A program made the position numbers and the translations under genes. Under the pieces are notes generated by a model. That model did not search any database and was not told the DNA's origin. It saw nothing but the letters and a program-made list of their open reading frames with translations. From the NCBI RefSeq assembly GCF_035492835.1, contig NZ_DATJIY010000187.1:1-32099 (forward strand): a stretch of 32,099 bases of DNA, read 5' to 3'. Positions 1 to 7,975 of this stretch are shown piece after piece; the stretch's first letter is position 1; every line of letters starts with the position of its first letter. This stretch comes from Dinghuibacter sp035492835. Lineage in GTDB: Bacteria > Bacteroidota > Bacteroidia > Chitinophagales > Chitinophagaceae.

Positions 1-747
1 AACTTTTTACCCTGCAGCCGCCGGGGGTTGTACTCCAATCTAATTGTCTGTTTAAACAGGGTTACAGCTATGATTTACAAAAGCGCTATAAGAAAAGTAA
101 CTGGTTACGGTCTATAGGCACTGGCGCGTTTGTTCGTAATAATGAACAGGTGGGCTATGAAGGAGCCATCTACGCAGTACAAAATCAAAATAATTTTTCC
201 ATCCACCCAGGCGGCAGGACTGCGCTATTTCTTTTAGGAAAATCCCATTACTTAGAGCTGTCCTATCAGCGCCTTGTATTATTTGGTAGCAACACCGAAA
301 AACTGCCTGCCTGGTTTAAGAACTGGGATTGGAACGTAAATATCTCATTTCATCAAACCTCATTCCTGCCGCCTGATTTGGGGCTAACAACGATAGAAAT
401 CAAAAACCTGGCGGTAAAAATCTCCGGCCTCGCCAGGGCGATACTGGAATGTCTATATCTCACTCCACAGAAGCAAAACTTGGTGGAATGCTACGAACTG
501 ATGGAAGGTCTCAACTCATTGCCGCCTAAACAAGTTCAAACATTATTAGAAGCGTGTCAGTCCATCAAAGTAAAACGTCTATTTCTGTACATGGCGGAAA
601 AGGCCGGGCATCAGTGGTTCAAATATCTGAACCTGGAAAATATATCCCTGGGAAGCGGTACCCGCAGTATAGTAAAACGGTTTATATATCGACAAATACA
701 AGATTACAGTACCAAAGGAATTAGAGAGAAATGCAAGCAATATATAA
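1..747 (+). pseudogene. AbiEi-type antitoxin (type IV TA), frameshifted, 5' end outside window
   Basis: The frame is open from base 3, so the true start lies upstream of the window. It reads through the family-like segments RYKKSNWLRSIGTGA and QVGYEGAIYAVQ, and later LGSGTRSIVK near base 675. There the expected continuation (KGG-x-YIDKYKITVPKELERN) is found in another frame, so a net loss of two bases (or gain of one) lies around 675-682. The restored frame ends at TAA 745-747 and overlaps the toxin ATG at 731, the usual arrangement of AbiEi/AbiEii pairs. In the unshifted frame translation runs on to about 944 with an unrelated tail. In the family the antitoxin is a winged-helix DNA-binding protein that represses the operon and neutralises the toxin. 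The lost C-terminal part makes it probably non-functional. Base composition is AT-richer than the genes after 1541, which fits acquired DNA. Confidence 0.8.
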
Positions 748-1462
748 AAACCAGGTACGCCTTCTATTGGATATATTGCCGGAGGTTGCAAAAGAGGACT
801 GCTTCGCGCTTCATGGCGGGACAGCCATCAGCCTATTTATACGCGATATGCCCCGCCTATCAGTCGATATTGACCCTACTTATCTGCCAATCGAAGATCG
901 AGAAACATCGGTCTAAGCCATATCGGCAGCACTTGAGAGGATAAAAGCGCGGATTGAGCGAAGATTACGGAATACATTGGGGCAACTTTACGGAGGTAAG
1001 ATCGTCGCTGCATTAGACCATCAGCATCCACGCGACTTGTTCGATATAAAACATCTGTTGGCAACCGAAGGAATTACCCAAGAGGTTAAAGAAGGCTTTA
1101 TCCATTACCTGCTTTGCAGCGACAAGCCGATTGGCGAAGTAGTGTTCCCGAATTTTCAGGATCACCGGGCAACGATGGACAATCATTTTTCGGGCATGAC
1201 GGATGAAGTATTTACATACGAAGAATACGAACAAGTACGAAAACAAATCGTTCAGGTTCTTCATGACAGTCTTACCGGGAAGGACAAAGAATTTATCCTG
1301 AGCGTAAAAAATGTTACGCCGGATTGGACGATATATGATTTTGAACGCTTTCCTGACTTAAAATGGAAGCTGTAAAACCTGAAAAAATTCAAGGAACAAA
1401 CGCCGGATAAACACCGTGCTGCTTACAATGCGTTGGCGGAAAAACTGAAGAAGCGAAGCTAA
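731..1462 (+). pseudogene. AbiEii-type nucleotidyltransferase toxin, degraded
   Basis: From ATG 731 the frame encodes the nucleotidyltransferase signature FALHGGTAISLFIRDMPRLS followed by VDID, characteristic of AbiEii toxins. TAA at 914-916 interrupts it. The same frame then continues (AALERIKARIE), jumps directly to GQLYGGKIVAALDHQHPRDLFDIK, and meets a second in-frame stop at 1373 that interrupts the C-terminal WKL-NLKKFKEQ region. The final stop is 1460-1462. Intact family members are about 300 residues; only about 240 codons remain. The missing roughly 55 residues come from the central part that carries the strand with the third metal-binding carboxylate. So there are two nonsense codons and one internal deletion, and the gene is almost certainly dead. 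The pieces 731-916 and 977-1375 should not be annotated as separate genes. Confidence 0.85.
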
Positions 1463-1540
1463 CAAATTACCGCTTGGCGAGATTTGCTAATCACGCGGAG
1501 ATCACCCCAGGTGAATGAAACTGGTTTTCCTGCTGTTTTT

Positions 1541-3856
1541 TTATGCTGGGTGCAAGACGATTTCCCACGTCCCCGCCTGTGCGCGAACAAAAAAATACCG
1601 CGCGTCCTCACCCGCCGGCGCTGACAGTCGCGCGTGCGCGCCCGCGGCGCGCGGCTTGATGGACAACCGCGTCAGCGCGCTATCCAGTTTAGGAATACCA
1701 ACCATGGCCGTTGTGTGCGGCGGGATGGTGACGACAAGTCGCTCTTCGCCCGGGTTCCGGGCCCAGTCGAGGCGGATGTCGCCTTTTATGGTGGGCACGA
1801 CACAATGTATCGCGCGTAGGTAGGCAGGTTGCGGTAGGATATGGAAGGTCGTAAAGCCGGGGTCATCGGGGGCGATGCCGGCTACGTATTGACTCAACAG
1901 CGTGAGGGGGCCGCCGGCCCATCCATGGTTGTAGGAACCGCCGCCGTAGCCTTCCGGGCCTATACCCCAGCCCTCCCACAGGGTGGTCAGGCGGCTGTTC
2001 ACCATATTCGCATATCGCTTTTTCATCCTTGCCAGGCCGCCCTGCGCATCGTGCATAAGGAAGAAGGATTCCAGGATGTATTTTTCCATATAAGGGCTCG
2101 CATGAAAATCCTCGCGGAGGAGGTGACGAAGGGTGTCGAATCTCCGGGGTGCGGCCAGGCCGGCAACGACGGCCAAGCCGTTCCCGCGGTCGTCGATAAC
2201 GCCCTTGTTCTGACGGCCGGCGTAGGCGGGGCTGGCGTAGGCGGCGCCGGTCCAAAAGGCCGGATCGAATCCACTACGCAAGGCGCGTAACCGCGCCTGG
2301 TAGGCCGCGGTGTCAACCGTATATCCGGCGAGTGGCGCCATACGGCTGGCGGCGTCGAGCGCCAGGCAATACCAGGCGTTGTCCAGGAGGGGGACGTCGA
2401 TGTCGTCACCCCAATCCAGCCAATCCCAGCCGCCAGGGCGATGGATGACAAGTCCGTCCGGACCTTGCTGCCATAGTCCAAGGTATTTCCTGACCGCCGG
2501 ATAGACATACCGTATGAGGGCGGTGTCACCGGTATAGCGGAAGTAGTTCCAGAAGCCATAATCACCGATGGAAGCCAGCATCTGGGCAGGGAGTTCTTTG
2601 TCCCATGAACCGGCCGGCACCGGTGAATACAGGACGCCGTCCGGCTTTTGCCAATCCACCAGGTTGCGCATCGCTTTTTGTATGGCCTGTCGTCCATGGC
2701 CGTCACAGGCGTACAGGATCTCGCCCATGAGTATGACGGCGTCTCCCCACCACTGCGCCCGTTCCCGGTCCGGGTCCTGGATAGCATCCCTCAGGTTGAC
2801 GTTCAGGGTATTGTATGCTTTCTGCCAGAGCGTATTAAGAATAGGGTCGTCGCAGGAGAAGCTGCCGGTTTGTTCGGTGTTATAACGGGTTTCCCGGTAT
2901 TTGAGCGCGATGATCCTTACACCGGGCGGTATGCGATATTCTACCGTGTGCCCGTTCATATAACCGAACGTTTCGAAGCGTTGTATGCCACCCCTGGTGA
3001 CGTATTCGGTGCGTACGTTGTATTCGCTGCCTCCTTTGTAGTTGTCTGTGCGGATATCGATCGTCAGACCGGCGGGCGCGTCTATCTCCAGGTAGGGGGT
3101 AATGGTTATGTTCCTGGGCAGCGTCGCTATCACCACGCGGCCATCGCTGACCGGGGGGATACCGGCGCCGTTGATATAGTCCAGGAGTCCGGAGTCTTTC
3201 CAAAGGGGGATCGGTCTTTCGACCATGGCGTTCCATGGTCCGACCGGCGGAACACCGTACGCTTGAACCGCCGTCCAGGTCCTGTCGTCAAAACCCGGCT
3301 GATTCCAACCGGACATATCCTTCCGTGCGTCGAAATGAATATTGAACTCGGGGAGCCGGAAGTTAGGGAAGGGCGGTCCGGTATTGCCAAAGGCCGGGTG
3401 ACGTGTAGCCCGCCACGTTGTATCGGAAATGACACCATGCTTCCCTAGTGACGCTTCGAACAAAAGCGCCGGACGACCGCTGCTTTTGTGATCGAAGCCA
3501 TCGCGCCCCCAATACCAGGTGAGCACCGCGATGGTATTCCGGCCCTTTACCAGGTACCTGGCCAGATCGAGCGTGTCAAAGTAGGTGTCGCGGGGATTGG
3601 GGCCCCGCTTGAGCCCACCCTCAAAAACCGCCAGCCGTCCGTTCACCCACAACCAATATTTGGAGTCGGTGGCGATCCGCGCGGGTGCCTTGGCGGGGAC
3701 CCGGTCCAGGTCGACGGTCTTCCGGAAGGCTGTCCATATATTAGTATCCCCGATGGTGGTTGGAATCCCTATCCAATCGGCTTTCCAGGCGGTCCTTTGG
3801 GCGTCGCAAAAGGACGGCCCCAGGAGGGCAATGACACAAACGACGTATCTGACCAT
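1541..3856 (-). CDS. Secreted alpha-L-rhamnosidase-like glycoside hydrolase (GH78-like)
   Basis: A 771-residue protein with an N-terminal signal peptide (about residues 1-19, ending near CDAQ). The order fits GH78: N-terminal beta domains with ADWIG near residue 26 and a sugar-binding-like module (YWLWVNG, 67-73), then an (alpha/alpha)6 barrel. DPDRERAQWWGDA (361-373) matches the family motif that carries the general acid region. TLWEGWG (625-631) and SYNHGWAGG (641-649) match the C-terminal catalytic and substrate-binding segment, followed by a small beta domain. The family removes terminal alpha-L-rhamnose from plant glycosides and polysaccharides; export to periplasm or surface is inferred. 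No SusC/D pair or other glycosidase is next to it, so it is not in an evident polysaccharide utilisation locus. ATG 3856 is chosen because it begins the signal peptide. A -7-like TACATTTA (3860-3867, minus strand) ends only three bases before it. Confidence 0.85.
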   Translation of the reverse strand: MVRYVVCVIALLGPSFCDAQRTAWKADWIGIPTTIGDTNIWTAFRKTVDLDRVPAKAPARIATDSKYWLWVNGRLAVFEGGLKRGPNPRDTYFDTLDLARYLVKGRNTIAVLTWYWGRDGFDHKSSGRPALLFEASLGKHGVISDTTWRATRHPAFGNTGPPFPNFRLPEFNIHFDARKDMSGWNQPGFDDRTWTAVQAYGVPPVGPWNAMVERPIPLWKDSGLLDYINGAGIPPVSDGRVVIATLPRNITITPYLEIDAPAGLTIDIRTDNYKGGSEYNVRTEYVTRGGIQRFETFGYMNGHTVEYRIPPGVRIIALKYRETRYNTEQTGSFSCDDPILNTLWQKAYNTLNVNLRDAIQDPDRERAQWWGDAVILMGEILYACDGHGRQAIQKAMRNLVDWQKPDGVLYSPVPAGSWDKELPAQMLASIGDYGFWNYFRYTGDTALIRYVYPAVRKYLGLWQQGPDGLVIHRPGGWDWLDWGDDIDVPLLDNAWYCLALDAASRMAPLAGYTVDTAAYQARLRALRSGFDPAFWTGAAYASPAYAGRQNKGVIDDRGNGLAVVAGLAAPRRFDTLRHLLREDFHASPYMEKYILESFFLMHDAQGGLARMKKRYANMVNSRLTTLWEGWGIGPEGYGGGSYNHGWAGGPLTLLSQYVAGIAPDDPGFTTFHILPQPAYLRAIHCVVPTIKGDIRLDWARNPGEERLVVTIPPHTTAMVGIPKLDSALTRLSIKPRAAGAHARLSAPAGEDARYFFVRAQAGTWEIVLHPA

Positions 3857-4070
3857 GGATAAATGTAGGGCATCACCTCAGCGATGTACATGGCCAATCT
3901 GTCATTTTGTTTGTCGTTTCTGGTATTACTCGTTATATTTATAGGGCTTTCCGGAAGCACCCCGTCCGCGGAAATGGGCCCAGCCCACCGGTGTGGTTTT
4001 ACAAACACATATCATCAACTTAACTTCTTGCCCATAGTGTGGACGCGGGCATTTCAAAAGAAGGAAAGTT

Positions 4071-5333
4071 ATGCCTACAGTATCCCGCGGGTTACCCGCA
4101 AACCCCCACATCGATGTTCCCAAACAGCAGGCGCGCGAACTGCTGAAGCAGTGTAAGGCCGGAGTAGCGGATGCGCTTGACCGCGTGCGGCGCCGCCACG
4201 AGAAATGGAAAACCGTGGTGGATGAAGCCGTGGCCGCGCGGATGAAGCTGAGCGACGCACAGCTCATCATCGCGAGGGAGTACGGATTCTCTTCCTGGAC
4301 GCAGCTCAAGGAGCGGATAAACGGCAGCACGGTGGCCGGGCTCATCAACAAGGGCATACGGGAAAACGACGCGGACGGCGTCACACAATTGTTGAAAGCC
4401 CATCCGAACCTGCTGCACGTGCCGGTGTGGAGCGGCAATTGGGGGCCGCCGATGAGCCATGCCGCCAATTTGGGGCGGCTCGATATGGTCAAGGTGATCG
4501 CCGCCCTGGGTGCGAAGGATTTTCAACATGCGTTCGACCGGGCGCTGCTGCAAGGCCAAATCGACACCGCGCGTTGGCTGCACGGGCAAGGCGCTGCATT
4601 TACACCCGGGATCATCATGGGCTCTTGCGAAACGTTGAACATCCGCGGCTTTGAATACCTGGATGACGCCGGCGTTCCGCTGACCGATGGCAATGGGAGC
4701 GTGCTGGCCCCGCTGGCTATGGTGCTCGAGACCTACAGCCGGAACCCGGCGGGTAAACACGCCATCCTGCAGCGGTTCAGGAAAAGGGGGTATGAATGGG
4801 CGGATACGCCGGTGATGGCGTTCCATTGCGGCGACCTGGAAAACCTCGAGCGCCACGCGCGACGCGATCCACAGCTGCTCCATCGTCGATTCGCCTATCG
4901 CGAGATATATCCTCCCGGGCTCGGCTGCGCGGATGACGGGAGGTCCGGGCTACACAGTACCTCCATCGACGGGACTACCTTACTGCACCTGGCGATCGAC
5001 TTTGACGAACGGGAGATATTCGACTGGTTACTACGGCAGGGCGCCGACGTCAACGCGGCGGCAACCAGGGATAAAGAAGGGTTTGGCGGCCATACGCCGC
5101 TGTTCAATGCCGTGCTGGCCCATGCGGGACGGGATGGATATATGGCGCAAAGGCTCCTGGAGCTTGGCGCCGACCCGAACGTCCGCGCGAACATGAGGAA
5201 GTACCTCGATTGGGTGGAAGAGCCGCGCTGGCACGTCGCTTACGACGTGACGCCCCTGGAGTGGGCGGAGAATTTCCCGGAGAAAGGCTGGGCCAACAAA
5301 GCGGCCCTTGAGTTAATCCTCAATCGGCGGTAG
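4071..5333 (+). CDS. Ankyrin-repeat protein with N-terminal helical domain
   Basis: A 420-residue protein with no signal peptide or membrane segment, probably cytoplasmic. Residues about 15-85 form a charged helical region (QQARELLKQCKAG, AQLIIAREYGFSSWTQLK) that I associate with a class of bacterial ankyrin proteins. Ankyrin-like units follow: LINKGIRENDADGVTQLLK, PMSHAANLGRLDMVKVIAALGA, then TTLLHLAIDFDEREIFDWLL, QGADVN, TPLFNAVLAHAG and LLELGADPNVRAN. The middle (about 185-290) is degenerate. Such repeats mediate protein-protein contact; the partner is not evident. AAGGA at 4061-4065 is suitably placed before ATG 4071. The 3' end overlaps the convergent MEDS gene by 14 bases. No catalytic motif was seen. 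Confidence 0.8.
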   Translation: MPTVSRGLPANPHIDVPKQQARELLKQCKAGVADALDRVRRRHEKWKTVVDEAVAARMKLSDAQLIIAREYGFSSWTQLKERINGSTVAGLINKGIRENDADGVTQLLKAHPNLLHVPVWSGNWGPPMSHAANLGRLDMVKVIAALGAKDFQHAFDRALLQGQIDTARWLHGQGAAFTPGIIMGSCETLNIRGFEYLDDAGVPLTDGNGSVLAPLAMVLETYSRNPAGKHAILQRFRKRGYEWADTPVMAFHCGDLENLERHARRDPQLLHRRFAYREIYPPGLGCADDGRSGLHSTSIDGTTLLHLAIDFDEREIFDWLLRQGADVNAAATRDKEGFGGHTPLFNAVLAHAGRDGYMAQRLLELGADPNVRANMRKYLDWVEEPRWHVAYDVTPLEWAENFPEKGWANKAALELILNRR

Positions 5334-5970
5334 GATCTTCGCCTGGCTGTAACGCGAAAAGCCCGTCGATCGCCTCTTCGAGGTCCGGCGTCGGGACGAC
5401 CGGCCGGAGCGGCCCGGCGGAGGGAATATAGTACGGGTTTATGCGGGAGAGGGTCTCGTTGATAAAGACGGTGGGATGGCTGAGCAGGCCGTGCTGCATG
5501 GCCTCCCGCGGCAACGTGCCCGCGTGGTACTGGCAAATACCGGAAATGGTCGCGTGCTTCTGGAAGAATTGCTCCAGCATCCATTCGTATTCGACGAGCT
5601 TTAAAAAATCTTTATCCGGGCCGAGCTCCCACGACATGTCACCGGTGGCCCAAAGCCCGACGTATCCATCGTTCAGCGCCTGGTTCATGGTTTCCTCCAG
5701 CATGCCCATCATATGGTCGGCTTCGAAACGGCCCATCTTCAAATGCGTCTCCGACGACAGGATCAGGCCGCCCCTGGCGACCTCGGACTCGACGTTAACG
5801 CCGGTAGTATAGAGATATGACCTGATCCCGGCCACCATGGTGGGGCTGTTGAGATACAGACAACGGAAATTTTCGCCCAGCTTTTGTTTGATCTGGGCCG
5901 CGATGGCAGGCAGCATCCTGGAGGGGGAGCCATCGTAGATGAGACATTGGTGTCTTGGCAACTCGTCCAT
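5320..5970 (-). CDS. Stand-alone MEDS-domain sensory protein
   Basis: A 216-residue protein that resembles the MEDS domain (methanogen/methylotroph DcmR sensory domain) over almost its full length. It shows an N-terminal HQCLIYDGSPS, a RecA-like core with GENFRCLYLNSP, and GLWATGDMSWELG in the second half, a segment characteristic of the family. In known proteins the domain is joined to a helix-turn-helix or histidine kinase; here nothing is attached and there is no signal peptide or membrane segment. A small-molecule or redox sensing role follows only from the family. It is last in a minus-strand unit, 32 bases after the P-loop protein gene. The final 14 bases overlap the convergent ankyrin gene. 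The C-terminal 25 residues are acidic and probably disordered. Confidence 0.7.
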   Translation of the reverse strand: MDELPRHQCLIYDGSPSRMLPAIAAQIKQKLGENFRCLYLNSPTMVAGIRSYLYTTGVNVESEVARGGLILSSETHLKMGRFEADHMMGMLEETMNQALNDGYVGLWATGDMSWELGPDKDFLKLVEYEWMLEQFFQKHATISGICQYHAGTLPREAMQHGLLSHPTVFINETLSRINPYYIPSAGPLRPVVPTPDLEEAIDGLFALQPGEDPTAD

Positions 5971-6002
5971 GTTCCGAATGTAGGAATTTTACGTCAACGG
6001 AA

Positions 6003-6662
6003 CTACGGCATCTTCCAGAACCGGTACGCCGGCTCCACGTTCTCCCCTTCGCCATCGAGGAAAAGGACTGGCAAATGCGACTTCCGCGCCAGGGCTTCCA
6101 TACGTTCCTGTTCCTGAACGTAATAGGCATGCACGGCTTCGGGTGAGTCGCCATACTGGCGCTGGTAGCGTGTAAAATATTCGGGTGAGGCGCCCCGGCC
6201 GACAACCAACCTTTCCCATAGTGTCTGAGGGCTCGCCCGCATAAAGATCATGCGCGCGCCCAGACGGTCCAGCTCCCGGTCGACATAGCCCAGTTCCGAC
6301 CAGCTGAGGATGGCCGGGCGGAAGACGTGGGTAAGGTGAAGGGTATCGATCAGGGCGAAAAGGGTGAACCAGCGCGTGGGTTCCGGGATGGGCCCGCCCG
6401 AAAGGCCAGTCCGACCCGAAAACCCGGCGCCGCCCGGATCGACCATCCGGAGCAATCGGCGGAGTTGTTCCCGATGCGTGCGTTTGCCGGGTGGCTGCAC
6501 GAGATCGGGAGACGCCAGTGTAAAATAGGTATGCGCCTGGCTGAGGTGGACCAAGGTGCGGGGATGGCCTTCCTCCAGGATGTGCCGGGTCAACAGGTGT
6601 TTGATCAGGGTGGACTTTCCGGTCCCGGAGGTGCCTTCCACCAACAGGATGTGTGTGTTCAT
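6003..6662 (-). CDS. P-loop NTPase, thymidylate kinase-like
   Basis: A 219-residue cytoplasmic protein. Walker A is at residues 10-18 (GTSGTGKST), directly after the first strand ILLVE. A later hydrophobic strand ending in SWSELGYVDREL may hold the Walker B equivalent, and the arginine-containing RASPQTLWERL segment looks like a kinase lid region. Fold and size fit nucleotide or small-molecule kinases of the P-loop family, but the residues that would set the substrate are not ones I recognise. It lies 15 bases downstream of the VOC gene and 32 bases upstream of the MEDS gene, so the three are probably one transcript. Function beyond an ATP-dependent phosphotransferase or NTPase is unknown. 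Confidence 0.7.
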   Translation of the reverse strand: MNTHILLVEGTSGTGKSTLIKHLLTRHILEEGHPRTLVHLSQAHTYFTLASPDLVQPPGKRTHREQLRRLLRMVDPGGAGFSGRTGLSGGPIPEPTRWFTLFALIDTLHLTHVFRPAILSWSELGYVDRELDRLGARMIFMRASPQTLWERLVVGRGASPEYFTRYQRQYGDSPEAVHAYYVQEQERMEALARKSHLPVLFLDGEGENVEPAYRFWKMP

Positions 6663-6677
6663 AGGTTAGCCGCGGCC

Positions 6678-7061
6678 CTAACTTTCGTCTTCGGCAAAAG
6701 TGAGGACGTACTTATTGTTGTCGGTGATGGAAAATTCGGTGGCGCCATAGAAGGTCTTTTGCAGACCGTGAAGGACGGTGACCTTGTCTTTTACCCGGTC
6801 AAAGAAGTCACGGATGCCCTTTACGTTGATATAAAAGAGCAGCGAACCGCCGTCGTCCCGGCGCACCGGGGGGAGGCTATCTCCGAGGCTTTCAAATGAC
6901 TGGAACATAAAAGTCACCTGGCCTGACCGCAGCATGGCCCAAACCAGGGGACCCTTGCCGGCTTCCGGTACCGTCATAACGGGTAGGAAGCCGAGTTGCT
7001 CGTAGAAGTCAATGGTAGCGTGCATGTCGCGCACAAATACATTGGGAGAAAGGGATTCCAT
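6678..7061 (-). CDS. VOC superfamily (glyoxalase/bleomycin-resistance-like) protein
   Basis: A 127-residue protein with the vicinal oxygen chelate fold pattern. It starts SLSPNVFVRDMHATIDFYEQLGF, where the strand-helix signature of the first beta-alpha-beta-beta-beta unit is clear. The second unit is seen in LLFYINVKGIRDFFDRV and ends in TEFSITDNNKYVLTFAE. The family covers glyoxalase I, dioxygenases and drug-binding proteins. The metal ligands are not obvious here, so no reaction is proposed. It is probably first in the unit with the P-loop and MEDS genes. On the minus strand TTG-N19-TAATTTG (TAATTTG at 7092-7098) may be its promoter, about 30 bases before the start. Confidence 0.8.
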   Translation of the reverse strand: MESLSPNVFVRDMHATIDFYEQLGFLPVMTVPEAGKGPLVWAMLRSGQVTFMFQSFESLGDSLPPVRRDDGGSLLFYINVKGIRDFFDRVKDKVTVLHGLQKTFYGATEFSITDNNKYVLTFAEDES

Positions 7062-7146
7062 CTATGGTATTTTTTAGCGAGAAAGGGAAGGCAAATTACT
7101 AATATTTTTAGCAAAACCAAGTTAATTTTTTTAGCAATGACGGCCT

Positions 7147-7154
7147 TACCTTTG
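7147..7154 (+). promoter_or_regulatory. Candidate Bacteroidota -7 element (TACCTTTG)
   Basis: TACCTTTG matches the TAnnTTTG consensus of Bacteroidota promoters. No good TTTG is seen at the expected -33 distance; only a T-rich tract lies there. Its position about 70 bases before ATG 7224 argues against using the upstream in-frame ATG at 7137 as the start of the glycosyltransferase. Confidence 0.4.
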
Positions 7155-7223
7155 CGCGACCGCCGGAAGGCCGACTCGACCACCGAGGCGCTGAGCAGCC
7201 GGCGCCCCAATCAAATAACACCC

Positions 7224-7958
7224 ATGCTTTTATCCGTTATCATTCCGGCCTATAATGAGGAACGAACGATTACCACGATCCTGGAAAAGGTGCGATCCAT
7301 CGATTTGATCAAGGGCATCACCAAGGAAATCATCGTCGTCAACGATTGTTCCAGGGACAATACCGAAGGCGTGGTCCAGTCGTATATAGGGGCGCATCCC
7401 GAAGCGGGCATCCGGTATGTCCGCCATGAGGTGAACGGCGGAAAAGGAGCGGCCATCCATACGGGTATACGGTCTGCCACCGGCAACTTCATCATCGTAC
7501 AGGACGCCGACCTGGAGTACGACCCCTCCGAATACAATGTCCTGCTGAAGCCCATCCTCGACGGCTTTGCCGACGTCGTTTTCGGCAGCCGGTTTATGGG
7601 CGGCAACCCCCACCGCATCCTCTTTTTCTGGCACTCCATAGGGAACGGTATGCTGACCTTCCTCAGCAATATGTTCAATAACCTGAACCTCACGGACATG
7701 GAGACCTGCTACAAGCTCTTCAAGGCCGAATACCTCAAACAGCTCGATCTGAAGGAAAAGCGGTTTGGGTTCGAGCCCGAGGTGACCGCCAAGATCGCCC
7801 GGATTCCCAGGATCCGTATCTACGAGGTGGGTATTTCCTATTATGGGCGCACCTACGAAGAAGGGAAAAAGATCAATTGGAAAGACGGGTTCCGCGCGCT
7901 CTACTGTATCGTAAAGTATGGCCTGGCGCCGCACCCGCCCAAGCCCAAACGAGCCTGA
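7224..7958 (+). CDS. Family 2 glycosyltransferase (polyprenyl-phosphate mannosyltransferase-like)
   Basis: A 244-residue GT-A glycosyltransferase. It begins at once with the nucleotide-sugar binding strand (LLSVIIPAYNEERTI), then IVVNDCSRDNT, NGGKGAAIHTGI and the metal-binding DADLEYDP. FGSRF and a conserved METCYKLF segment follow, typical of DPM1/DPG-synthase-like enzymes. There is no C-terminal transmembrane segment, so it is probably a soluble or peripheral enzyme that charges a polyprenyl phosphate with a sugar. The frame is open further upstream (ATG 7137), but that extension has no similarity to the fold and a likely promoter element lies inside it, so 7224 is preferred. The donor sugar cannot be told from sequence. 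Confidence 0.85.
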   Translation: MLLSVIIPAYNEERTITTILEKVRSIDLIKGITKEIIVVNDCSRDNTEGVVQSYIGAHPEAGIRYVRHEVNGGKGAAIHTGIRSATGNFIIVQDADLEYDPSEYNVLLKPILDGFADVVFGSRFMGGNPHRILFFWHSIGNGMLTFLSNMFNNLNLTDMETCYKLFKAEYLKQLDLKEKRFGFEPEVTAKIARIPRIRIYEVGISYYGRTYEEGKKINWKDGFRALYCIVKYGLAPHPPKPKRA

Positions 7959-7975
7959 TCCACGGGCCTGTTCCG

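Noticed and set aside
977..1375. Separate 132-residue gene after the first toxin fragment
   Set aside because: It is in the same frame as the toxin 5' part, would need a TTG start, and aligns with the C-terminal half of AbiEii; it is part of the pseudogene.
1463..1540. Possible small gene or RNA between the toxin remnant and the GH78-like gene
   Set aside because: Only 78 bases, no start codon with a usable frame and no clear hairpin or tRNA-like structure.
2648..3448. Open frame of 266 codons on the plus strand
   Set aside because: Antisense to the GH78-like enzyme, which accounts for the region.
6996..7223. N-terminal extension of the glycosyltransferase at 7224
   Set aside because: It runs through the divergent promoter region, contains a TACCTTTG element, and the fold begins at 7224.
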